Assembly: GCA_024229695.1 (NCBI GenBank)
Contig: JAAESD010000476.1
Coordinates: 1-55,689 of the forward strand
From: a bacterium
GTDB lineage: Bacteria; Krumholzibacteriota; Krumholzibacteriia; LZORAL124-64-63
DNA: 55,689 bases
Direction: 5' to 3'
Shown here: piece by piece, positions 47,447 to 55,231 of the stretch
Layout: each line of letters starts with the position of its first letter
How positions within the stretch are numbered: the stretch's first letter is position 1
Translations under genes and position numbers: made by a program
Notes under the pieces: generated by a model
Seen by the model: only the letters and a program-made list of their open reading frames with translations
What the model was told of the DNA's origin: nothing
Databases searched by the model: none

Positions 47447-47820
47447 ACAGCAGTCCTCTGTCGCTGTTTTTTACTTCCACCAGATTTAATATCGCCAATC
47501 AAAAGAATCGTTTTATGAAGATTGCTCCAGCCAGAGAGTAGCAACTTATGCCCAAATGAACGCAAAAGCTGGTTCCAGGCTGTTAAAGCACCAATTATTC
47601 TGAAATCGACATGTTGAAGATTTTTTCCATCCAAAATAATTCGGCGATTTCGCTGCAACAGATATGGTTTGACATTGTTGATTACAGAATTCAGCTGTGA
47701 TGAATTGAGGGAGCCGGAGAGAACAACCCGGACAGAATTTTCACAATCGATAATTTCATAGTCACGACCACCGTTTACTATTTTCAATTGTGGTTCCTGC
47801 CGGGTCAGTTCTCTCGGCAT
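47443..47820 (-). CDS. STAS-domain protein between mraZ and rsmH, phospho-Ser site lost
   Basis: 125 aa with one STAS domain (anti-anti-sigma type) from about residue 30: 'NSVRVVLSGSLNSSQLNSVINNVKPYLL', 'RRIILDGKNLQHVD', 'IIGALTAWNQLLRSFGHKLLLSGWSNLHKTILLIG'. The site that reads D-S-S-G-L in SpoIIAA/RsbV reads D72-F-R-I-I-G77, so it lacks the phosphorylatable serine and could be a constitutive binder. It might modify MraZ, an anti-sigma partner, or lipid transport; none is shown. ATG 47820 has AAGGAA upstream. An ATG at 47895 in the same frame lies inside a hairpin and would add 25 unrelated residues. No cognate anti-sigma kinase is encoded nearby. Confidence 0.75.
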   Translation of the reverse strand: MPRELTRQEPQLKIVNGGRDYEIIDCENSVRVVLSGSLNSSQLNSVINNVKPYLLQRNRRIILDGKNLQHVDFRIIGALTAWNQLLRSFGHKLLLSGWSNLHKTILLIGDIKSGGSKKQRQRTAV

Positions 47821-47885
47821 TTCGGGTTCCTTCCCTGTGTTGTCGACTGCCACTCCATTGGCAGTACACGGCTCCGTCCAATTCC

Positions 47886-47907
47886 AGGTAGCCATCCTTG
47901 GCTACCT
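47886..47907. other. Hairpin between mraZ and the STAS gene
   Basis: AGGTAGCC/GGCTACCT (47886-47893 with 47900-47907) forms an 8-bp stem with a 6-base loop, 14 bases after the mraZ stop on the transcribed strand. No T tract follows on that strand, so it is more likely an RNA-processing or pausing element than a terminator. It masks an in-frame upstream ATG of the STAS gene. Confidence 0.5.
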
Positions 47908-47920
47908 TTTTCCGCCCAGC

Positions 47921-48418
47921 CTAAAAGAAAAACTGGTCCAAAAACTCTGGGTCCGGGGCGGACAGATCCTTCTGTCCTGATTCGTATTTCTCCGGGCTCC
48001 AAAGTTCCATATAGTGTCCCATTCCAACAACCAGAACTCTCTTTGCGACTCCTATCGACTTGAAGAGTTCTTGAGACACCATTACTCTACCCTGCGCATC
48101 GGGGGTTAGATCAGCACTATCATGACTGATCTGCCTGACACGAGCTCGCCAATCTGCACTCGATGATTGGCGCTTAATCTTGTTGAAAGCTTTAACCCAT
48201 TCATCTCGGGGGAAGATTGTCAGGTTGCCATCCGGACCACGCGATACAACATATTTTTCATCTTCAGTCGTTCCGCCACCTTTGCGAAATCTGAATGGCA
48301 TATTAAAACGGCCACGACCATCAACAGCTCTTTGATAAGAGCCGTGAAAGCAAACCATTGGTTCTGCTTGAAGATTTGAATTGTTGTTCTGGTCATTCAT
48401 CGGATTAACTTTCACCAT
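47921..48418 (-). CDS. mraZ: Transcriptional regulator MraZ
   Basis: 165-aa cytosolic protein with two SpoVT/AbrB-like halves that assembles as a ring and represses the dcw cluster. Half one: 'MVCFHGSYQRAVDGRGRFNMPFRFR'; half two: 'DAQGRVMVSQELFKSIGVAKRVLVVGMGHYMELWSPEKYE'. Both contain the D-x-x-G-R motif of the fold. The start is uncertain: ATG 48418 lies inside the repeat array, ATG 48400 comes six codons later, and the MraZ family start could be nearer to 'MVCFHG'; none has a strong Shine-Dalgarno. First gene of the dcw cluster. Confidence 0.93.
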   Translation of the reverse strand: MVKVNPMNDQNNNSNLQAEPMVCFHGSYQRAVDGRGRFNMPFRFRKGGGTTEDEKYVVSRGPDGNLTIFPRDEWVKAFNKIKRQSSSADWRARVRQISHDSADLTPDAQGRVMVSQELFKSIGVAKRVLVVGMGHYMELWSPEKYESGQKDLSAPDPEFLDQFFF

Positions 48419-48468
48419 CTTTCACCATTTTTAACCCATCGATACCACTACATTATTCAAAACCCCCA
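48415..48468 (-). promoter_or_regulatory. Helically phased TGG repeats, probable MraZ boxes
   Basis: On the minus strand TGG occurs at 48468, 48447, 48438, 48427 and 48417 (first base), with spacings of 21, 9, 11 and 10 bases, so all face one side of the helix. The contexts are ATGGGGG, AGTGGTA, ATGGGTT, ATGGTGA, ATGGTGA. Known MraZ operators are TGGG-type repeats about 10 bp apart in front of mraZ. One box lies inside the spacer of the promoter at 48450-48478, others just downstream; MraZ binding here would give autorepression. Confidence 0.7.
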
Positions 48469-48478
48469 TTTATGTCAA
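48450..48478 (-). promoter_or_regulatory. Sigma70 promoter of the dcw cluster
   Basis: Perfect -35 TTGACA (48478-48473), 17-base spacer and -10 TAATGT (48455-48450). T-rich tracts just upstream (48481-48516 region) may act as an UP element. Transcription would begin near 48443, inside the repeat array. Confidence 0.7.
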
Positions 48479-48500
48479 GAGTAATAAACAGAAAAAACGG

Positions 48501-48516
48501 AAAAAATGCATTTTTT
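48501..48516. repeat. AAAAAATGCATTTTTT palindrome between flippase and mraZ
   Basis: Perfect 16-base AT palindrome in the 149-base gap between the flippase stop and mraZ. On the minus strand a 5-bp ATGCA/TGCAT hairpin with a TTTTTT tail can form in it, a weak terminator for the polysaccharide operon. It could also be a bent or UP element for the mraZ promoter. Confidence 0.35.
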
Positions 48517-48567
48517 TGCATCTCTCCCGTTTGTCCTACTTAACTGTTTGTGTCTCTTGTGGTTAGA

Positions 48568-49854
48568 TTATTTTCGTTGGAAGTCTGCAGAGCTGAATTT
48601 GAACAGTTCAACGATAGGTATTTGGGATACAGTTGAAAATCTGTACATCATAAACAGTGATCCCACTATATATGCGATAGTAGAAGCGATTGCGGCACCA
48701 CTAATCCCCAGCTTAGGTACCAGAATCACAGCAGCAAGCAGATTAACTGCCAACGTGAGGAAGCTGGCTTGAGTATTCCAGGCTGGTCTTCCCCGCCCAA
48801 TAAAGTCTCCAGCCAGAACTGCTCCCGCTGCGAAGATAACAATACCAGGCAGCAGGTAATACAGTGGGAAAACAGAATCGTCATATGCATTATTGAATAT
48901 AAAAGCAAAAAGTTGTCTGGCAGAAAATGCCAGGAAAGTTGCTGCAACCAAAGTTATCGACAAGGCAATTCTGACAGCTCGGACAGTAACCTGGTCTCTG
49001 TTTTGGTCAGTAGTATCGGCAGCTGACCAGGCAACTACAGGCTGCAAAGAGCCTGAAAGCAGCCAGAGGAATTCACCAGCCAACACAGCAATTGAATATA
49101 TCCCGGTTTCAACTGAGCTATAAAAAATAGCAACCAAAGCCAAATTGATTCTCAAATGCAGCATCGATGCCAAAGTTGAAAGCTGTCCAACCCAACCGGA
49201 CTTGAACAGTTTTTTTGCCAGAGAGGTTAATGGTTGAGATGGTACAGATGGTGTACTACTGGTCTTAAATGCCACTATCAATAAAACCAGAACCGCTACT
49301 ACCTGTGCAACTGTCCACGCCGATAGCGCATACTGCAGAGTAAAACCGGCAGATACAGTTAGCAATAATACCAGATGAACCGACGCTCTGAGTAGATTTG
49401 CAAATGGGCCAACAACTACCCGCCCCGCAGCAATCATGCTGTAAAAAAGCAGATCGAAAAGCAGAAGCACCAGGATTCCGGCAAGAATCAGAAGAGATAA
49501 ATTGCTATCTAGAACTATTTTCGAAGTAACAAAATCCGGAATACCAAACAACCAAGCCATCGTTGCCAGGACTGACAAGAACAGACCACACAAAGCAGCC
49601 CATAGAAATTGGGACTTGATAATATTATTAAATGATGCTTTCCCCTGGCGCAGTACAGGAACTGCAGATAGACCAAGCCCGCCGTTTAAAAGAGCAGCAA
49701 AAAACATTATCGATGTGATTATCAAGCTGTAATGGCCCTGCCCGCCGGGCCCAAGAGTTCTGGCTATCATCCAGCCTGTTACAGCATTGAGGCCAGCTTG
49801 AAATACTCTTGATGCAAGTATCTGTCCTCCAGAAGCTAGTAATCTGGGAGCCAT
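48568..49854 (-). CDS. Wzx-like polysaccharide flippase (MOP superfamily)
   Basis: 428 aa with about 12 hydrophobic helices. The start 'LLASGGQILASRVFQAGLNAVTGWMIARTLGPGGQGHYSLI' is a typical O-antigen/oligosaccharide flippase N-terminus, and 'FFAALLNGGLGLSAVPVLRQGK' and 'LAGDFIGRGRPAWNTQASFLTLAVNLLAAVILVPKLGISGAAIAS' fit the repeat in this family. It should move a lipid-linked sugar unit to the outer face of the inner membrane. Starts with GGAGGAG in front, sharing a base with the previous gene. Last gene of the polysaccharide operon. Confidence 0.88.
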   Translation of the reverse strand: MAPRLLASGGQILASRVFQAGLNAVTGWMIARTLGPGGQGHYSLIITSIMFFAALLNGGLGLSAVPVLRQGKASFNNIIKSQFLWAALCGLFLSVLATMAWLFGIPDFVTSKIVLDSNLSLLILAGILVLLLFDLLFYSMIAAGRVVVGPFANLLRASVHLVLLLTVSAGFTLQYALSAWTVAQVVAVLVLLIVAFKTSSTPSVPSQPLTSLAKKLFKSGWVGQLSTLASMLHLRINLALVAIFYSSVETGIYSIAVLAGEFLWLLSGSLQPVVAWSAADTTDQNRDQVTVRAVRIALSITLVAATFLAFSARQLFAFIFNNAYDDSVFPLYYLLPGIVIFAAGAVLAGDFIGRGRPAWNTQASFLTLAVNLLAAVILVPKLGISGAAIASTIAYIVGSLFMMYRFSTVSQIPIVELFKFSSADFQRK

Positions 49855-50861
49855 TATGCTCCTCCACCGGTTACAGACTTCAACTTGTCATAAATTCTTT
49901 TTATCATAGTTTTTTTACTGAACATTATCCGATGATCAGACTCAGCACCAAACATCCGTTTAAATTGCTCTACCCCATCAACGCCACCATGAGCTCCAAG
50001 GTCAAGCAGCGCGCATCCTCTGGAACAAGCTTCTTCGACATCTGTGAAAATCAGAACAGAAGCCGGAAAGATATCTTTTAGTTCAAGATCGGTTGCACCA
50101 TTCCAGGCAGTAACAATCCCACCTGCTGAAAAATTGAGATGTCCACCAATCAATTTACCATCGAGCCTGACCCAGGACATAAATGCACTACCGCCGGAAT
50201 CAGCTAGCAGGTCTTTCAGCAATTGTTCAGGAACTGGAATGCTTCCCCATCGATTTGTTGCTCGCAGGTAAATTGGATAATACTCATCAATGATTTTTGG
50301 ATCAGTAGTTACACCAGTTGTGCAACCACGTTTCAGAGAACGATTGCGTTCATTACGTCGATTCTTTTTAATAACATTCATTTCCACGTGATTATAGCCG
50401 TCAACAAGAGATATCGATGCACCAGTGAAGGGTTGCTTTTCAAAACCGGCACTAGTCAGAATACTACCTGCTTCAGCACTGGAAGTGCAAACAGTGGATG
50501 CTATTACTTTTTTTACGGAAGATAACTTTGCAAACTCTTCCAACAGCATTGAATTTACTCTTGATTTTTCTTCATCAGACAAAGTTGATAAACAGAAAGG
50601 CCCACCAAATGTGCCTTCATAATTACTGTATAGTTGAGTGAATATCGCGCGTGTTACACTTACAAAGGCCATGCCACCAACTGGCTCATCGCCCTGAAAT
50701 GCTGTAATCCAGACAGCATCGCACCCGTGGTAGTTATTAGATATTGCAGAGCTCCAGCTACTACCTTGAAAATAGTGAGCATCAGATTTTGAAGCCATTA
50801 ACTGCCAATACTTCGGAGAAGTATTACTGAAAACAGTTTCGATGCATAACTTGGATGTCAC
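49854..50861 (-). CDS. FemAB/BioF2-like acyltransferase
   Basis: 335 aa with two GNAT-like halves of the FemAB type. Clues: 'AHYFQGSSWSSAIS', 'YSNYEGTFGGPFCLS', 'MNVIKKNRRNERNRSLKRG', 'YYPIYLRATNRWG' and the second-half 'LIGGHLNFSAGGIVTAWNGATDLELKDIFPASVLIFTDVEEACSRGCALLDLGAHGGVDGVEQFKRMFGAE'. Relatives transfer aminoacyl or acyl groups from tRNA or CoA to cell wall or surface sugars. Here modification of the exported glycan is inferred from the flanking GTs and flippase. GTG start overlaps the propeller stop (GTGA). Confidence 0.8.
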   Translation of the reverse strand: MTSKLCIETVFSNTSPKYWQLMASKSDAHYFQGSSWSSAISNNYHGCDAVWITAFQGDEPVGGMAFVSVTRAIFTQLYSNYEGTFGGPFCLSTLSDEEKSRVNSMLLEEFAKLSSVKKVIASTVCTSSAEAGSILTSAGFEKQPFTGASISLVDGYNHVEMNVIKKNRRNERNRSLKRGCTTGVTTDPKIIDEYYPIYLRATNRWGSIPVPEQLLKDLLADSGGSAFMSWVRLDGKLIGGHLNFSAGGIVTAWNGATDLELKDIFPASVLIFTDVEEACSRGCALLDLGAHGGVDGVEQFKRMFGAESDHRIMFSKKTMIKRIYDKLKSVTGGGA

Positions 50862-53239
50862 CTGACAATTGCCAGTGGTTTAATCAGAATCTGCCCATCA
50901 ATTTCCAATCGGACCTGATATACTCCCGGTGCTACCAGAGAACCATTACGCAGGGTACCATCCCAAAGAGGAGTATCACCTTCAACATGGCCATTTTTGT
51001 AAACTGATTGCCCTGTAAGGTTAAATATTTCGACAGAAACACCTCCAGAAGGAACATAGTTGTCCCAGCTGACTTCAGCATCTACTCCACCAAGTTTAAT
51101 CGAGCTGCTACCAGCATAAAGTGGATTTGGATACAGGTACAGATTATCAAGAGGACCACTATTGTTTGCAGATTCAGGTGTAACTTCAATTAACATTACA
51201 CCTCGTTCCCCGGAGACAGCAACTTGCCTTGCATCGATGTTGCATGCCACCCTCCGAACTCTTCCACCAGGCAGTCCCGAAATAACTCCAGCTGAATAAA
51301 GAACTCCAAAACCATAATCAATATAATCTTGATAGCTTGTATATGAATCGATGAAAATGTCGTCACCTCTTAGCCTGATTCTGTTCGTGCCTGCACCATG
51401 AGCCGCCCAGATATCACCATTGTTATCAATATCAATCTCACTGATTGAACCAAACAATAGACCATCTGTATAACTGTCCACTTTTTCTCTGAAAGTTTGC
51501 AGATGCGTTGCTGTGATTCCGTGGCTTCCATATCCATCAAGTTGGAAATGAACTATGCCGCTACCACCAGCTGCCCAGATTGTACCATCATCTGCAACTG
51601 AGATTGCCTGAGTTCCAGCAAAAGAAAATAATGATCCAGGCAAAGCTATCAGCGGGGCTGACCAAACATCATCCTGAGTATCAGTCCAGGTTGGTGAGCC
51701 ATTGCTGAAGCCACAATCCCAAAGCACTATCCCAACATTTTCAACGGCAAACCAAATATGACCATTCTGCCCAACTGCAGCGTCTCTGATAATATTGCCA
51801 TTTAATTGATCACCTTCAGTTGACAAAAACAACCAGTTTTCGGAATTATCCCAATTGGCTTCATCCAGTAAAATATCTACACCGTCCTGATCGCTACAAA
51901 AAAGTAACGGACCATCTGGGTGTGACACAATTTTTACGATTCTATTTCCACGCAATACTGAGTTCCCCTGTTTAATATGAGCACAATCTCCAGTATCAGG
52001 ATTGTAAGTAATCAAACCTTTAGTGAATTGGGAAGCCCACAAATTATCCATCTCAGACACAGCAACAGTCAGGAAATTGCCGCCAAAGTCAATCAAGCCT
52101 GGGCCTTCCAGAGCAGGATCTTCCACTTCGTGGAAAAACTGTAACCACTCAGTACCGTCCCATCGGGAAAAGCCTCTGCCCAACCAACTACCAACCCACA
52201 AATCTCCATCTGAAGTGAAATCGACCCCACCAGCAGGAAAGAAAATTATGTTATCTGTGTATTCAGTTTCCCAGGAATCATCAATCAACCTTGAGATAAA
52301 CAGGTGACCAACCTGAGAATGGGAGTCCTCAGGATTTTCCTTACCTGTGGTAATCAATACAGAATTTCTGGGTGCTATTTTAGATAAATAAGTACCTGGT
52401 TCTGCAATCCCTACCCATGATTCAGATTCATATTTCAGAAGAATACTGGATGTTGTACCTGAGAATCTTAAGGCATAAAGCTGGCCATTGCATGAAGTTA
52501 CTGATGAAGTATTACCCATAGTGCCCAACAATTCCCACTCTTCCAGATCAGCATTCCACAATACTACACCACTGGCAGTTGCTGCATATACATCACCAGC
52601 CGGATCAATATACAGATCGTTGATTCTCTCATCTGGCAATGTCAAAGAAATATCAGTAAACACATTGCCACTAAAAGTAGAAATACCTTCACTGGTACCA
52701 ATCCAAAGTGTTGTACCATCATATTCAAGGCAGATTACATCATCGGAAACAAGGCCGAATGAAGTTTCTGTAGAGTAAACATTACCAGGGAGACTACTGT
52801 TAATAAATCCTACACCACCACCCTGAAGGCCGTAATAAACTTTCTCATTACTACCATCAGACCAACCGACCACTGAGGTGATTGGGAAATCACTGGCAGC
52901 TGTAACCCTTCTGGTAGAAACCTGATTGCCAGAAACATCCAGCCTGGTAAGATCTGCGTCTTTACAAACAGCCCAAAGGTATTCTCCGGTCCAAGCCAGA
53001 TCTATTATGGAGTTGCCGGAGAGTCCATCAGCAGTTGTGTATTGTTGATAAATACCGGATTCCAGATCTGAGTAGTTGAGCAAACCACCTTCTTTAGTAC
53101 CAACCCATACCTGGTCATCGAAAATCTCAAGAGCAGTACTGTTTATAGTTGGCAGTAAAGAGTTAACCGAAATATCCTGTGCCACCAATGGACCAACTAG
53201 GAGAATCAAAATAATCTGTGATCTTATAATTGTTTTCAA
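50858..53239 (-). CDS. Secreted beta-propeller protein with FlgD/T9SS-type C-terminal domain
   Basis: 793 aa with a signal peptide (IIRSQIILILLVGPLVAQD). Two-component-regulator-type propeller repeats ('DDQVWVGTKEGGLLNYSD', 'GTTLWIGTSEGISTFSG', 'DGDLWVGSWLGRGFSRWDG', 'NGDIWAAHGAGTNRI') fill residues 25-700; there is no kinase part. About 705-793 is a domain with 'LYLYPNPLYAG', 'VSVEIFNLTGQSVYKNG', 'LWDGTLRNGSLVAPGVYQVRL', ending 'KPLAIVR', the FlgD-Ig or T9SS type-A sorting form. It should be exported, perhaps held at the surface. TTG start with GAGGAG; four-base overlap with the GT gene before. Confidence 0.82.
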   Translation of the reverse strand: MKTIIRSQIILILLVGPLVAQDISVNSLLPTINSTALEIFDDQVWVGTKEGGLLNYSDLESGIYQQYTTADGLSGNSIIDLAWTGEYLWAVCKDADLTRLDVSGNQVSTRRVTAASDFPITSVVGWSDGSNEKVYYGLQGGGVGFINSSLPGNVYSTETSFGLVSDDVICLEYDGTTLWIGTSEGISTFSGNVFTDISLTLPDERINDLYIDPAGDVYAATASGVVLWNADLEEWELLGTMGNTSSVTSCNGQLYALRFSGTTSSILLKYESESWVGIAEPGTYLSKIAPRNSVLITTGKENPEDSHSQVGHLFISRLIDDSWETEYTDNIIFFPAGGVDFTSDGDLWVGSWLGRGFSRWDGTEWLQFFHEVEDPALEGPGLIDFGGNFLTVAVSEMDNLWASQFTKGLITYNPDTGDCAHIKQGNSVLRGNRIVKIVSHPDGPLLFCSDQDGVDILLDEANWDNSENWLFLSTEGDQLNGNIIRDAAVGQNGHIWFAVENVGIVLWDCGFSNGSPTWTDTQDDVWSAPLIALPGSLFSFAGTQAISVADDGTIWAAGGSGIVHFQLDGYGSHGITATHLQTFREKVDSYTDGLLFGSISEIDIDNNGDIWAAHGAGTNRIRLRGDDIFIDSYTSYQDYIDYGFGVLYSAGVISGLPGGRVRRVACNIDARQVAVSGERGVMLIEVTPESANNSGPLDNLYLYPNPLYAGSSSIKLGGVDAEVSWDNYVPSGGVSVEIFNLTGQSVYKNGHVEGDTPLWDGTLRNGSLVAPGVYQVRLEIDGQILIKPLAIVR

Positions 53240-55227
53240 AGTTTTGTCTCCTCTATTACAGAACTTAACCCTGCAGGGTCATTCCAAAAAAGTAAAAGGC
53301 GCTGTTTAAAATCAACACCAGACCAATAACCAACAAGTGAAGGTTTACTGCCACCAAGGTTCCAATCGACAGAAGTATTACCCATAGAAATTAACAATGG
53401 CTTGCTGCCAATCAGTGACACTCTGCCAGCAATGACTTCTACAATCAGTGGCAGTTGACATATTACTGGCTTGCAACTTCCATCAATTGAACACGCAACC
53501 TTGAAGGTCTGATGAGAACCTGTAGAAGTTACATAACCGACTGTTCGTTTTGTACCACTAAAAAACAACCATACAGGTGAGCTAGTGACCATCATTAATA
53601 CACCCGCAACTATGTCAAATATACGGGAAATATATCTCAAGGCAGGTCTGCCTGCATCAGGATCCAAAACGGCAGAAGGTGCTGTAGCAAACGATTCAAA
53701 TCTGGCACCTGATTTCAATAATGAAGTCTCATCAAGCCGCCATCTCAAACGCACCCTCATCTCACGCAGACTGGCAAGTTGTGAAATCATCTGGAAACTG
53801 CCGTTAGGCCATTCCCAAAAAACCACCTGTGAAACCCGATACTGTCTGACAAGAGAAACCATCTTTTCAGGAGTTCCCAGATACGGCAAATCCAAGTCAG
53901 GGTCTGAACTTTCAGCAACATACCCTACTGCATCAATGCCATGTTCTCTATTGTCGATTCCATTTTCGAGCCATGATTTTATCTCTTCTACAGGGCCTGC
54001 AAGAAGAGTCCTTTCCAGAGAAAGCCACCCTTTCTCCATCCGATTCCTGACATCAGAATAAAGACGCTCGGCTATTGTTGCAGTTACTGCAAACATCGGA
54101 ATGAACAACAACAAGACAGCTCTACTGTAGACAGCCTGGTGACTTAAATATGTGCTTGCCAGAAGCAGTAAAGAAACAACTCCGACCTGTTTTAATCTTT
54201 CGCTTACTGTTGGGAGCCTACGTGCAGAACCGCTTCCATATCGGCCCAGCATCAAGAAAGTCAGAGAGGCCAATAATGAGGCAAAAAGTTGTAATGGCCT
54301 GTATTCAGCAAGTGGGAAAAGATTTTCCGGGAATAGTGGATTAACCAGAGAACGAATCATGTACGCAGAGACAAATGCACTGTTCAATGCTGCCATATCC
54401 AAAACCCACATCAGCACCTTGCTCAACGGGTCGCGCCATCTTTTCAATAGATATACCAGGATACCCCATTTTTCATAAAATGAAATCATGCTGAACAGAT
54501 GTAGCCAGAATGTTTTTTTCATTGGCCCGGCAGCTGAATCGCGACGATGCCTGTGGAAGAATCTGGAGTCCGCTGCATAGTGAACTTCCCAACTGCTTTG
54601 CCACATTCTGTAACACCAGTCGACATCTTCAAAATACAGGAAGAAACGTTCATCCATTGGACCAATCTGTTCAATGGCTTTATGACGAACTAGAATACAA
54701 CCGCCAATCACCCAGTCAACAGGACGACTCTCAAGGTGGTCAAAGTCACGCATCAAGTGTTCGTCTACAATTTTCTTTCCACCAGGAAGTTTGCCCAAAA
54801 AGGTTCTACGCATCAGTAAAGTTTTGAAAGAATAAAATCTCCGGCAGGATTCCTGAATTGAGCCATCGTCATTAAGCAACTGCGGACCGATTAAACCTGC
54901 CTGAGTGTGCTTGTCGGCATACTCAAGTAAGTTAGCAAATGATCCGGGTTGAATAACGATATCAGGATTTAGAATCAGATACCAATCAGCCTGCATGCTT
55001 GCAACGCCAATATTTGCCCCTTTTGCAAAACCGGTATTTTCATCGTTCATAATCCAGTTTATGTCAGGGAATCTGTTGATAACTCCATTTAAACCAGGGT
55101 CAGTAGATGCGTTATCAACAACAGTTATTGCAAATTCACAATCGGGAGGAGAATAACTGATAGACTTCAAGCATCGCTCAAGGTCATCACTTGTATTGTA
55201 GTTAATAATTACAATTGAGACCTTCAT
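53236..55227 (-). CDS. GT2 glycosyltransferase fused to a degenerate polyprenyl glycosylphosphotransferase
   Basis: 663 aa. Residues 1-265: GT2 rhamnosyltransferase-like ('VSIVIINYNTSDDLERCL', 'VVDNASTDPG', 'NENTGFAKGANIGV'-like 'NDENTGFAKGANIGV', 'LILNPDIVI', 'FLYFEDVDWCYRMW'). About 280-395: four to five TM helices. About 405-510: Rossmann-like CoA-binding-3 domain ('ERTLLAGPVEEIKSWLE'). About 535-663: the start of a WbaP/WcaJ-type sugar transferase ('YISRIFDIVAGVLMMV') and its 'GDMSLVGPRP' counterpart ('GRVSLIGSKP', 601-610). The catalytic D-E of 'DELPQL' is C590-Q591 and most of the catalytic middle is missing, so transfer of sugar-phosphate looks impossible. ATG 55227 follows the previous stop by four bases; GTG 55251 would overlap it. 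Confidence 0.85.
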   Translation of the reverse strand: MKVSIVIINYNTSDDLERCLKSISYSPPDCEFAITVVDNASTDPGLNGVINRFPDINWIMNDENTGFAKGANIGVASMQADWYLILNPDIVIQPGSFANLLEYADKHTQAGLIGPQLLNDDGSIQESCRRFYSFKTLLMRRTFLGKLPGGKKIVDEHLMRDFDHLESRPVDWVIGGCILVRHKAIEQIGPMDERFFLYFEDVDWCYRMWQSSWEVHYAADSRFFHRHRRDSAAGPMKKTFWLHLFSMISFYEKWGILVYLLKRWRDPLSKVLMWVLDMAALNSAFVSAYMIRSLVNPLFPENLFPLAEYRPLQLFASLLASLTFLMLGRYGSGSARRLPTVSERLKQVGVVSLLLLASTYLSHQAVYSRAVLLLFIPMFAVTATIAERLYSDVRNRMEKGWLSLERTLLAGPVEEIKSWLENGIDNREHGIDAVGYVAESSDPDLDLPYLGTPEKMVSLVRQYRVSQVVFWEWPNGSFQMISQLASLREMRVRLRWRLDETSLLKSGARFESFATAPSAVLDPDAGRPALRYISRIFDIVAGVLMMVTSSPVWLFFSGTKRTVGYVTSTGSHQTFKVACSIDGSCKPVICQLPLIVEVIAGRVSLIGSKPLLISMGNTSVDWNLGGSKPSLVGYWSGVDFKQRLLLFWNDPAGLSSVIEETKL

Positions 55228-55231
55228 TGTC

